The notes below the pieces were generated by a model. It saw nothing but the letters and a program-made list of their open reading frames with translations, ran no database searches and was not told the origin of the DNA. The position numbers were made by a program, and so were the translations under genes. DNA of 64,000 bases from positions 16,808 to 80,807 of the forward strand of contig JASFYQ010000016.1 in the NCBI GenBank assembly GCA_045047105.1, written 5' to 3'. The DNA is from JADGAU01 sp045047105 (GTDB lineage Bacteria; Pseudomonadota; Gammaproteobacteria; GRL18). Below are positions 18,386 to 26,537 of this stretch, piece after piece (position 1 is the stretch's first letter; each line of letters starts with the position of its first letter).

Positions 18386-18916
18386 ATGAAGATTTCAATG
18401 ATAGTAGCCATGTCTGCTAATCGGGTAATTGGTATAAACAATCAACTACCCTGGAGATTATCCGCTGATATGGCATGGTTTAAAAAACAAACAATGGGTA
18501 AAACATTATTACTGGGAAGAAAAACCTGGGAATCACTTCCTCTTCGTCCTTTGCCTGGTCGCAGGCATATTATTTTGAGCAGCAATAATAACTATCAACC
18601 CTTAAGTATTGGTGGAGAAAAACTTGAGGGTATAAATATAGCTACTTCAGTAGAACAGGCCATGGGTTTTGCAGAGGAAAACCTACAACAATCTAACGAA
18701 GAGTTAATGGTTATTGGTGGTGCAACAATTTATCAACTGCTATTACCTTTTTGTGATAAGCTATATATCACACAGCTTAAGGGAAATTTTAATGGCGATG
18801 CCTGGTTCCCCGAATTTGATCCGCAGCAATGGCAAAATACATTTTTAGAAAGTCACCAGGCAGATGAAAAAAATCAATATGATTTTGATTTTATAATAAA
18901 AAAAAAACTTAAATGA
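18386..18916 (+). CDS. folA: Dihydrofolate reductase
   Basis: This enzyme reduces dihydrofolate to tetrahydrofolate with NADPH. It has 176 residues, slightly longer than the E. coli enzyme (159). MIVAMSANRVIGINNQLPW gives the Met20-loop region, then LGRKTWESLP binds NADPH, and MVIGGATIYQ is the C-terminal nucleotide-binding motif. It starts 11 bp after the sigma-54 activator and is probably co-transcribed with it and the next two genes. Confidence 0.95.
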   Translation: MKISMIVAMSANRVIGINNQLPWRLSADMAWFKKQTMGKTLLLGRKTWESLPLRPLPGRRHIILSSNNNYQPLSIGGEKLEGINIATSVEQAMGFAEENLQQSNEELMVIGGATIYQLLLPFCDKLYITQLKGNFNGDAWFPEFDPQQWQNTFLESHQADEKNQYDFDFIIKKKLK

Positions 18917-18925
18917 GCTAAATAC

Positions 18926-19399
18926 TTGAGTATTAAAAGGCTTAGTCCTTATTTATTAATTTTAAATTTAGTTGTTTTTTTTATCTTTAGTGTTTCAATA
19001 ACACTGCTGGCTGCGGATAAAAAATTAATTGAACCAGTTGATATTATTTATATTGACGAGATGAATATTATCAAACAACGTTTATTAGCTTGGGCTAATA
19101 GTTGGGAAAAGGGGGATAGTATACGTTATTTAAGCTTTTATATAGATAATTATGCCCCCATTGCTATGTCCAACCAGAGCTGGAAAAAACTTCGCATCCA
19201 ACGAGTTAATAAAAGCAGACAGATAAAAATTAATATTTTATTCGAAAATATTTCATTAAATGGCGATGCAAGTCGGGCGGAAACAATATTCTGGCAAGAT
19301 TATCAATCCAGCACTTATCAAGATGAAACTAAGAAAAAGATAATCTGGAAAAAAAAAGGTTCAAAGTGGTTAATAAAAAAAGAACTTACAATTAAATAA
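18926..19399 (+). CDS. Exported Cds6-like (NTF2-fold) protein
   Basis: A 157-residue protein with a TTG start 9 bp after folA. Residues 8-30 are a hydrophobic signal or anchor ending in LLAAD. The rest fits the NTF2-like C-terminal domain seen in Cds6 and in some L,D-transpeptidase-linked proteins: LLAWANSWEKGDSIRYLSFYIDNY-type start, a SWKKLRIQR helix, and a final strand with WKKKGSKWLIKKE. A cell-wall-associated periplasmic role is inferred from this similarity; no catalytic residue is evident. Confidence 0.6.
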   Translation: MSIKRLSPYLLILNLVVFFIFSVSITLLAADKKLIEPVDIIYIDEMNIIKQRLLAWANSWEKGDSIRYLSFYIDNYAPIAMSNQSWKKLRIQRVNKSRQIKINILFENISLNGDASRAETIFWQDYQSSTYQDETKKKIIWKKKGSKWLIKKELTIK

Positions 19400-19404
19400 T
19401 CCCC

Positions 19405-19938
19405 ATGTTAATAAATGACAAATACTTTGTAGAATTTAAAAAATTAATTGATTACCATGTTCGTGGCCAATTAAATTCTAAGAGAAATAACGCCTTATAT
19501 TTAGAGATCAGTAATTACCTCAAAGATCCCGATATTGATGATTTTAAATTAGAGGTGATTGCAATAAAAATAATACAGCTTGGGGCAAATTATGAATCCT
19601 TTGTCTCCGCTTTATTATTTAAATCCATGCCTGATAATTTTACCCGCAAGGAATTATTAGCACTTGAAGCTGAACTCTATCGCTATATAGAAAAAGAATT
19701 ATATGGCAAAGGAATGGATAAATTATTTACCCAAAAACTTATCGAACAAACATTGATTTTTTCACCAGAAATTTCTCCAGCGCTTGCTGAAAAAAAAGCC
19801 ATTGGAAATTGGGGCTGGTTAATTCCTCACGCTTTAACTCAAATAGTAATTGAAGCAATTTTTAAAAAAATACAAGCAGCAATACTAGAGCACAAAAAAG
19901 TTAATCGTAAAGGCAGAATTAGAATAAAAAAAATGTAA
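19405..19938 (+). CDS. Conserved hypothetical protein, 177 residues
   Basis: I do not recognise this protein. It is predicted mainly helical, soluble, with no signal peptide. There is an acidic/aromatic middle (ALEAELYRYIEKELYGKGM), a GNWGWLIPHALTQIV segment near 140-155 and a strongly basic C-terminus (KVNRKGRIRIKKM). It begins 5 bp after the Cds6-like gene, suggesting co-transcription, and ends 55 bp before galU. Codon use and base composition match the neighbours, so it appears to be a real gene. Confidence 0.6.
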   Translation: MLINDKYFVEFKKLIDYHVRGQLNSKRNNALYLEISNYLKDPDIDDFKLEVIAIKIIQLGANYESFVSALLFKSMPDNFTRKELLALEAELYRYIEKELYGKGMDKLFTQKLIEQTLIFSPEISPALAEKKAIGNWGWLIPHALTQIVIEAIFKKIQAAILEHKKVNRKGRIRIKKM

Positions 19939-19993
19939 TTAGAATAAACCTTAAAATCTCTATTTATGAAAAATACTTATAATAAGGACGGAT

Positions 19994-20818
19994 ATGATAA
20001 AAAAATGTTTATTTCCAGCAGCAGGCTATGGCACTCGGTTTTTGCCAGCAACTAAAGCAATGCCAAAAGAAATGTTACCTATTGTAAATAAGCCATTGAT
20101 TCAATATGGTGTTGAAGAAGCCTTACATGCGGGTTTAACGGAAATAGCTCTGGTTACAGGTCGAAGTAAACGAGCTATTGAAGACCATTTTGATAATAAT
20201 TACGAATTAGAACATCAAATTAAAGGCACCAGCAAGGAACAATACCTTGATAATATTCGTGAAGTAATGGAAACCTGTACCTTTTCTTATACCAGACAAC
20301 GTGAGATGAAAGGTTTAGGCCATGCGATTTTAACAGGTGAAACCTTAATTGGTGATGAGCCTTTTGGGGTTTTGTTAGCGGATGATTTATGCTTACATGC
20401 AAGTGACGGTGTTTTAGCTCAAATGGTTACCTTATATAATCAATTTCGTTGTAGCATTGTTGCAATTGAAGAAGTTCCTCAGGATGAAACCCACAAATAT
20501 GGAATAATTAAAGGTACTCCCATTCGTGATGATATTTATCAGGTAAGTGAAATGGTTGAAAAACCGAATCCTGAAGATGCTCCTAGTAATCTGGCAATTA
20601 TTGGACGTTATATTCTGACCCCGGATATTTTTGATATTTTACGCCAGACAAAACCTGGAAAAGGTGGAGAAATCCAAATTACCGATGCTTTAAATGAGCA
20701 GGCTAAAAAGGGCTGTGTGCTAGCCTATAAATTTAAAGGAGAACGCTTTGATTGTGGTAGTATCAGTGGTTTTATTGAGGCAACCAATCACTGTTACCAA
20801 CATTATCATAATAAATAA
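19994..20818 (+). CDS. galU: UTP-glucose-1-phosphate uridylyltransferase
   Basis: The enzyme forms UDP-glucose for polysaccharide and lipopolysaccharide synthesis. It has 274 residues. The nucleotide-binding signature AAGYGTRFLPATKAMPKEML is at the start, LADDLC provides the metal-binding Asp, and VEKPNPEDAPSNLA plus GRYILTPDIF are conserved sugar-binding stretches. AAGGACGG precedes the ATG. It is slightly shorter at the C-terminus than the E. coli enzyme (302). Confidence 0.96.
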   Translation: MIKKCLFPAAGYGTRFLPATKAMPKEMLPIVNKPLIQYGVEEALHAGLTEIALVTGRSKRAIEDHFDNNYELEHQIKGTSKEQYLDNIREVMETCTFSYTRQREMKGLGHAILTGETLIGDEPFGVLLADDLCLHASDGVLAQMVTLYNQFRCSIVAIEEVPQDETHKYGIIKGTPIRDDIYQVSEMVEKPNPEDAPSNLAIIGRYILTPDIFDILRQTKPGKGGEIQITDALNEQAKKGCVLAYKFKGERFDCGSISGFIEATNHCYQHYHNK

Positions 20819-20854
20819 ACTTACTCACTATTTAACGCATTACTAAAATAACCC

Positions 20855-22651
20855 ATGCTCATTACTAATAAACAATCCTCAACAAAATTAAAACTGTTAA
20901 AAGTTGTTACCTGGCTTATCAATGATAAAATCATAGATAATGATAAATTAGCCATGATAAAAAATTTTTGTAATCAGGGGCAATCTGATTTTGATCTGAG
21001 TGTATTAGATAATAATGCTATAAATAGCCATCCATTTATCTATATCTCTCAGAGAAAATGGATAAATAAAAATACTAACCGTCCCATTACTATGGGCGAT
21101 CTAATGAAATGGTTTTCAATAAAAACCAAGTTGAAATATTACAAAATAGATCCCCTTAATATTGATGTTCCCAGTATTACCAGCATAATTTCTATTTCTT
21201 ATGCACGTCATTTTAATATTTTACCTGTTGAAGTTACTTCCAACATTGTAACTATTGCAACAGCAGAGCCATTTGAGCTTGACTGGAAAACAGAAGTTGC
21301 TCGAATTAGTGCAAAAAAAATCCACCTTGTATTGGTAGACCCAGAACAAATTACACGATATATCAACGAATTTTATAATGTCGCAAATTCAGTTATTAAT
21401 GCAAATATATCCAGTCAAAAGGAGGGTATAAAGCTACAAAATTTTGAACAATTATTAGATTTAGGTCGAAAGGGTGAGCTGGATAGCAATGATCATCATG
21501 TAATCAGCATTGTAGATTGGTTATTACAATACGCCTTTGAGCAAAGAGCCAGTGATATTCACCTGGAACCCAGAAGAGAAATTGCAAATATTCGATTTAG
21601 AATTGATGGTAAAATGCAATTGGTATACGAGATTCCTACTTTGGTCTTAGCTGCAGTTTCAAGTCGGATTAAAATTTTAGCACGTATGGATGTGGCAGAA
21701 AAAAGGCGCCCGCAGGATGGGCGGATTAAAACCCGCGATCCAGATAATAATGAAATAGAATTGCGCTTATCTACCATGCCAACTGCTTTTGGTGAAAAGC
21801 TGGTGATGCGTATTTTTGATCCCAAAGTATTGCAACTAAATTACCAACAACTGGGGTTTTCTGATAAAAATACCAAACAATGGAATGATTTAATTAATCA
21901 GCCCCATGGTTTAGTGCTGGTTACTGGGCCGACTGGTTCAGGTAAAACCAGTACCTTGTATACCACTTTAAGGCAATTAGCAACCCCTGATGTAAATGTC
22001 TGTACCGTTGAAGATCCTATAGAAATGGTTGAAGCAAGTTTTAATCAAATGCAAGTACATGAGCAGATTGATTTAACTTTTGCCAGTGGTATTAGAACTT
22101 TATTAAGACAAGATCCCGATATTATTATGGTTGGAGAAATACGTGATCTGGAAACTGCAGAAATGGCTATTCAGGCTGCTTTAACAGGACATCTGGTGTT
22201 ATCAACTTTACATACTAATGACAGTGCTTCCGCTATTATTCGATTAATGGATCTGGGTATTCCACACTATTTATTACAAAGTAGTTTATTAGGTATTATG
22301 GCACAACGCTTAATTCGAGTATTATGTCCCCATTGCAAACAAGATATAGAGCATAGTGAAAGAAGCTGGGATGATTTTGTTGAGCCTGAAACAATAGCGA
22401 AGCCAGAGAAATTATATGTTGCAAAAGGTTGTGAAAAGTGCCGTAATACGGGATACATTGGGCGAACGGGTTTATATGAAATTTTACCCATCAGTGAGCA
22501 ATTTAAAAAATTATTCTCTGCTCATACTGATATTAGTTTATTAAAACAGCAATTGATCAAAGAACAAATTGACACTATAAAATTGAGCGGCATCAAAAAG
22601 ATAACCGCTGGAATTACTACTATAGAAGAAGTTTTAAAGGTTTCTTCTTAG
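20855..22651 (+). CDS. GspE/PulE-family secretion ATPase
   Basis: A 598-residue ATPase of type II secretion or type IV pilus type. The N-terminal about 200 residues match T2SSE_N/MshEN domains. The motor domain has Walker A GPTGSGKT (358-365), an Asp box (CTVEDPIEM), Walker B (DPDIIMVGEIRD) and a His box (GHLVLSTLHTND). The tetracysteine zinc motif CPHC...CEKC (from Cys491) distinguishes GspE/PilB-like from retraction ATPases. No other secretin, pilin or GspF gene is nearby, so GspE versus PilB cannot be settled here. Confidence 0.88.
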   Translation: MLITNKQSSTKLKLLKVVTWLINDKIIDNDKLAMIKNFCNQGQSDFDLSVLDNNAINSHPFIYISQRKWINKNTNRPITMGDLMKWFSIKTKLKYYKIDPLNIDVPSITSIISISYARHFNILPVEVTSNIVTIATAEPFELDWKTEVARISAKKIHLVLVDPEQITRYINEFYNVANSVINANISSQKEGIKLQNFEQLLDLGRKGELDSNDHHVISIVDWLLQYAFEQRASDIHLEPRREIANIRFRIDGKMQLVYEIPTLVLAAVSSRIKILARMDVAEKRRPQDGRIKTRDPDNNEIELRLSTMPTAFGEKLVMRIFDPKVLQLNYQQLGFSDKNTKQWNDLINQPHGLVLVTGPTGSGKTSTLYTTLRQLATPDVNVCTVEDPIEMVEASFNQMQVHEQIDLTFASGIRTLLRQDPDIIMVGEIRDLETAEMAIQAALTGHLVLSTLHTNDSASAIIRLMDLGIPHYLLQSSLLGIMAQRLIRVLCPHCKQDIEHSERSWDDFVEPETIAKPEKLYVAKGCEKCRNTGYIGRTGLYEILPISEQFKKLFSAHTDISLLKQQLIKEQIDTIKLSGIKKITAGITTIEEVLKVSS

Positions 22652-22661
22652 CTCTATAAAA

Positions 22662-23168
22662 TTATTTTTTATTCTTCTTTTTAGTTTTCTTTTTATCCAC
22701 TTTTTTGGATTTTTTATCCTTTTTCTTTGTTTTTAGATCAACTTTTTTATCTTTTTTCTTCTTAACTTTATTTGCTTTAAGCTGTTCTTTTTTGGTTGTT
22801 TCTGGTTCTTTTTCAGGAGCTTTTTCTACTGTAGTTACTTTAGCCGTTGTTGTTGCTTTCTTAGCAGCTGCCTTTTTAGTTGTAATAGTTTTAGCAGGAG
22901 TTTTTTTAGCTGTGGTGCTTGATATGCTAGTAGATTTTGTTCTTGCATCAAACAAAGCAATTCCTTTCCTTCTATATGAACCCACCAAATAGCGTACCTG
23001 ACCAATACTTAAACCACTATGCACTGCGGCTTGTTGGTAGGTATTACCATTATGTATAAATAATAAAGCAATAGCCCGTTGTTGTGCCAGGCCCTGCTGA
23101 GTATTTTTAATTTGATTACATTTTTTAACTTCTGTAGAGTTTAATACAATAGGCTGTATACGTGTCAT
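22662..23168 (-). CDS. Helix-turn-helix protein with histone H1-like lysine-rich tail
   Basis: A 168-residue protein in two parts. Residues 15-75 form a homeodomain-like helix-turn-helix (a Q/A-rich first helix, then TYQQAAVHSGLSIGQVRYLV as the putative turn and recognition helix). Residues 80-168 are low complexity: first AAKK/TTKK repeats like histone H1, then a tail in which 26 of 43 residues are Lys. A good ribosome site AAAGGA precedes the ATG. It is convergent with the GspE gene, with 10 bp between the stops. It is probably a nucleoid-binding or regulatory DNA-binding protein; function is inference. Confidence 0.7.
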   Translation of the reverse strand: MTRIQPIVLNSTEVKKCNQIKNTQQGLAQQRAIALLFIHNGNTYQQAAVHSGLSIGQVRYLVGSYRRKGIALFDARTKSTSISSTTAKKTPAKTITTKKAAAKKATTTAKVTTVEKAPEKEPETTKKEQLKANKVKKKKDKKVDLKTKKKDKKSKKVDKKKTKKKNKK

Positions 23169-23243
23169 ATTTTTTATCCTTTATTTTTGTATCAAACAGT
23201 TAGTTTAATACTAATCGTTTAATTTGGCAAAGGGGAAAGGACT

Positions 23244-23648
23244 TTATATAAAAAGCTGGCTTATCTCATCAGGCAAGGGAATTTTATAATGCGTTGTTTT
23301 ATCAATAGCTATGTGAACGGTTTTTGCATTGGCTAATAGCACTTGCTTGGGATTGTAAAGCAGGTAACTGAGGGTAAAGGTATATACGCTGGTTTTTTCT
23401 AAAAATAATTGTATCTCAATATTTTCACCCAGTCTCATAGCCTGTTTATAATCGGCTTCACTATGTATAATGGGCAAATGGTAATGCTTGGTAGCCAATA
23501 GATCGGTGAGTGGTAGTGATGCAAACTGCATAAAACTTTCATAAACACCATGAACAATCTCATATATCTGTCCAAAATATACAACACCTGCGGTATCGGT
23601 ATCTTTGAGTTTAATTTGATAATAACCTTGGTATAATGGTAATTTCAT
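23244..23648 (-). CDS. Hotdog-fold acyl-CoA thioesterase, MenI/YbgC-like
   Basis: A 134-residue hotdog thioesterase. LKDTDTAGVVYFGQIYEIVH is the 4-hydroxybenzoyl-CoA thioesterase signature with the catalytic Asp (KDTDTAG). It is divergent from ubiE/menG (136 bp between starts), which is followed by a MenE-like ligase. In this setting a 1,4-dihydroxy-2-naphthoyl-CoA hydrolase (MenI) role is the attractive reading. A YbgC-type Tol-Pal thioesterase is the alternative but no tol genes are near. Confidence 0.7.
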   Translation of the reverse strand: MKLPLYQGYYQIKLKDTDTAGVVYFGQIYEIVHGVYESFMQFASLPLTDLLATKHYHLPIIHSEADYKQAMRLGENIEIQLFLEKTSVYTFTLSYLLYNPKQVLLANAKTVHIAIDKTTHYKIPLPDEISQLFI

Positions 23649-23725
23649 ATTTTGAGTATCATATATTTTTTTAATTAAATCTGTAATATTTAGCTGGCAT
23701 TGCTAAAAATAATCTCATATTACTT

Positions 23726-23731
23726 TATAAT
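23726..23731 (+). promoter_or_regulatory. Candidate -10 box for ubiE
   Basis: TATAAT lies 54 bases before the ubiE ATG. No -35 hexamer with 16-18 bp spacing is evident (TTGCTA is about 20 bp upstream), so the call is weak. Confidence 0.3.
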
Positions 23732-23784
23732 ATTGTAGTAGATGAAATCTTATTTTTCTAGAAAATCATAATAAGAGCATAATA

Positions 23785-24540
23785 ATGAATAGTAAGTCCG
23801 ATCAATTAGCGCAAAGTTTTGGTTCCCAAGAGGTGGCTCAAGATGAACGAAAAAGAAAAATACGAAAAGTTTTTCAAGCCGTTGCTCCTAGATATGACTT
23901 AATGAATGATGTAATGAGTTTTGGCATACATCGCTTATGGAAGAAAAAATTAATACAGGCCTTTGCCAATAAAACAGCTCAAACTATTGTTGATTTAGCA
24001 GGTGGAACAGGGGATATTGCACGAGGAATGAGTTTATTAAAACATAAAGTTATTCTTGTTGACCAAAGTTTAAATATGATTCATGCAGGTAAAATTGAAG
24101 AAGTAGCAAACATTAGTTATATTAATGGAACAGGTGAGCATATTCCTTTAAAAGATAATTCGGTAGATGCTTTAACTATTTCCTTTGGTATTCGTAATAT
24201 GACCGATATAAAGCTATGTATAGCGGATATTTTGCGTGTTTTAAAACCAGGAGGGAAATTTTATTGCCTGGAGTTTTCAAAACCTGCTTTATTTATTCGT
24301 CCTTTTTATGCCCTGCATAACCGTTTTATTATTCCTCGCCTAGGCGCTGCAATTGCAAAACAACCGCTTGCTTATCAATATTTAATTGAATCTATACGGC
24401 GTTTTCCTGATCAAATAGAAATGAAAGAATTGTTTGAATATGCTGGATTTCATCAGGTAAGTTATCAGAATTTAAGCTTTGGTATTGCCTGTATTCATAA
24501 GGGAGAAAAACCCTTAGAAGTAGCAGATTCCAGCAATTGA
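23785..24540 (+). CDS. ubiE: Demethylmenaquinone/ubiquinone C-methyltransferase
   Basis: SAM-dependent methyltransferase for the C-methylation step of ubiquinone and menaquinone. It has 251 residues. FQAVAPRYDLMNDVMSFGIH and the SAM-binding VDLAGGTGDIARG are family hallmarks, with LRVLKPGGKFYCLEF as a later motif. In E. coli ubiE sits with ubiJ-ubiB, but here the next gene is MenE-like and overlaps by the TTGA tetranucleotide, implying translational coupling and a menaquinone link (the gene could be called menG). Confidence 0.93.
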   Translation: MNSKSDQLAQSFGSQEVAQDERKRKIRKVFQAVAPRYDLMNDVMSFGIHRLWKKKLIQAFANKTAQTIVDLAGGTGDIARGMSLLKHKVILVDQSLNMIHAGKIEEVANISYINGTGEHIPLKDNSVDALTISFGIRNMTDIKLCIADILRVLKPGGKFYCLEFSKPALFIRPFYALHNRFIIPRLGAAIAKQPLAYQYLIESIRRFPDQIEMKELFEYAGFHQVSYQNLSFGIACIHKGEKPLEVADSSN

Positions 24541-25925
24541 TTATTTCTATCTGGTTTAAGCAGGTAAGTATTTTACAGGCGTATTTAAAAGATCTTTATC
24601 TACTAAATGACAGCTTATATCCTGAGCAGATTTTTATATTAGCAATAGAAACTGATAATCGCTTTTTAATCAGTTTATTTTTATTAAGCTCATGGGAATT
24701 ACCTATTTGTATTTTTCCAATTAGCACGGCTTATGCTGATAAAAATAAAAATTATTTACTACAACAATGTGGCGTGCGATTGTTACTCAGTGATAGAAAA
24801 AATATTAATGGTTTTACATATTCTACTCTGTCCATTAAGCAGCTCCTAATAGAGCTAGATATTAATATAGTAGATTTAGATCCAATAATTAACTTCAAAA
24901 AATTAAATCAACAGCTTCAGTTAAACTCAGAGCATAATAATTTACTTGATACTATAAAACTAATAGTTACTACTTCAGGTTCTACTGCCCAACCCAAGGC
25001 GGTATATTTATCAAAAAACAATATTATTAGCCACTGCTTAGCTTCCAGAACAGTAATTAAATTAAATAAACAGAGCCTTTGGCTAAATTGTCTGCCATTG
25101 AACCATGTATCAGGTCTAATGATTTTATATAGATGCCTATTAGCTCAGAGCAATATGTTGTTATATAAAAAATTTAATATAGAATATATAGTAAGCGATT
25201 TTAAACAATATCAGCCCAGTCATATTTCATTAGTTCCCATAATGTTACAAAAATTACTGGATAATTTTAAACAACAAGAACAGCATGATTTGAAATTTTT
25301 AGCTAATCTTCAATATGTATTATTGGGTGGCAGTTCTTTGGATATTAGTTTAGTTCAGCAAAGCAAGGACTATAATTTACCACTTTATTTAGGTTATGGA
25401 TCTACTGAATCCTGCTCTCATATTTCCTTAAAATGCTTAGATAGTACAAATCTTGAGCTAAGTTCTGTAAAACAGTTATCATCAGGTTTGCCATTAGCAG
25501 GAGTTGAATTAAAAATTATTCCGCTAAATAAAAATAAATCTACTGGTTTAATCTGTTTTAGAGGAAATATGGTAATGAGTGGTTATGCAAATCCAGATTA
25601 TGCTCTTGCAATAGGAAAAAAGGATAATTGGTTTTGCAGCCAGGATATTGTTTATCTTGATTCACAGGGAGAGCTTATTGTTTTAGAGCGAAAAGATAAT
25701 ATTATAAATACTGGTGGGTTAAAAATTCATCCTCAACAAGTAGAGTTGTTAATGGATAAATGTGAAGGGATTGATAATTTACGCGTTTTTGCAATAGAGC
25801 ATAAAAGCTGGGGGCAGATAATAGCTATGGATTATTCTGGCAAGTGGCAAACAGAGCAGCTATTAGAATGGATCCAGTTAAATATAAAATCACCTTATAA
25901 ACCACGGATAGTAACTAAATTATAA
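24537..25925 (+). CDS. AMP-dependent acyl-CoA synthetase, MenE-like
   Basis: A 462-residue adenylate-forming enzyme. TTSGSTAQPKAV is the P-loop, LPLNHVSGL matches the MenE-type A4 motif, GYGSTESC is the adenine-binding A5, and ERKDNIINTGGLKIHPQQVE is the hinge/A8 motif. MenE activates o-succinylbenzoate with CoA in menaquinone synthesis. Start is TTG inside the ubiE stop. The final catalytic Lys region is at the extreme end (SPYKPRIV). MenE assignment rests on motif resemblance and on the neighbours (ubiE/menG, thioesterase); another acid substrate cannot be excluded. Confidence 0.75.
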   Translation: MIISIWFKQVSILQAYLKDLYLLNDSLYPEQIFILAIETDNRFLISLFLLSSWELPICIFPISTAYADKNKNYLLQQCGVRLLLSDRKNINGFTYSTLSIKQLLIELDINIVDLDPIINFKKLNQQLQLNSEHNNLLDTIKLIVTTSGSTAQPKAVYLSKNNIISHCLASRTVIKLNKQSLWLNCLPLNHVSGLMILYRCLLAQSNMLLYKKFNIEYIVSDFKQYQPSHISLVPIMLQKLLDNFKQQEQHDLKFLANLQYVLLGGSSLDISLVQQSKDYNLPLYLGYGSTESCSHISLKCLDSTNLELSSVKQLSSGLPLAGVELKIIPLNKNKSTGLICFRGNMVMSGYANPDYALAIGKKDNWFCSQDIVYLDSQGELIVLERKDNIINTGGLKIHPQQVELLMDKCEGIDNLRVFAIEHKSWGQIIAMDYSGKWQTEQLLEWIQLNIKSPYKPRIVTKL

Positions 25926-26036
25926 GCTTATTACATAGAAATTATTTTTAATGCATCCAACTATAACTGGTAACACGGCCTTAAAGTAAAGCCTAAAAAT
26001 AAGCAATTGATTTTTTATCAACAGGCCATATAACCC

Positions 26037-26267
26037 TTAAATAGCGCAGATATTATTGCCATTTTTCTTACGACGAAGGCATTCTTTATCATAGTTAGTG
26101 CAGGCAACTCCACGCGCTGGAGACATTCTACTCTTCTCTAGATAGAGACATTTTTGATACTCATCACGAATTTTTTTATTATCAAAAGCTGCATATTTAC
26201 CACCTGTATCACATGCGTTTAATAATAAAAATGCCCCTCCACAGATTATTATTAATAATTTCTTCAT
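26037..26267 (-). CDS. Small lipoprotein, 76 residues, unknown
   Basis: Residues 1-18 are a lipoprotein signal peptide with lipobox LLNAC, Cys19 being the lipidated residue. The mature part is 57 residues with four further Cys (KCLYLEK, VACTNYD, KECLRR, NICAI), suggesting disulfide bonds. AAGGAGA precedes the start. I do not recognise a family. Nothing nearby suggests a role. Confidence 0.65.
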   Translation of the reverse strand: MKKLLIIICGGAFLLLNACDTGGKYAAFDNKKIRDEYQKCLYLEKSRMSPARGVACTNYDKECLRRKKNGNNICAI

Positions 26268-26537
26268 TAAATTCTCCTTATACTTATTACTTAATGTAAA
26301 TTAAATTTGGTAAGTTAGTTCATTTATAATTGCGAATACTAAGTCATTCTATTATAAAATGCTATTTATAATTCATTAGAAAAGATATGGACTAAAAAAA
26401 CTAATTAAAAAATGTTATAGTCCCAGCATTGTTATTAATACCTTATAAGTATATGGGATAATCTTTCCTTTATTGACTATATATCGTACATTGATTATAT
26501 TCCATGATATCTTAAAAAAATAACCGATATTATAATT

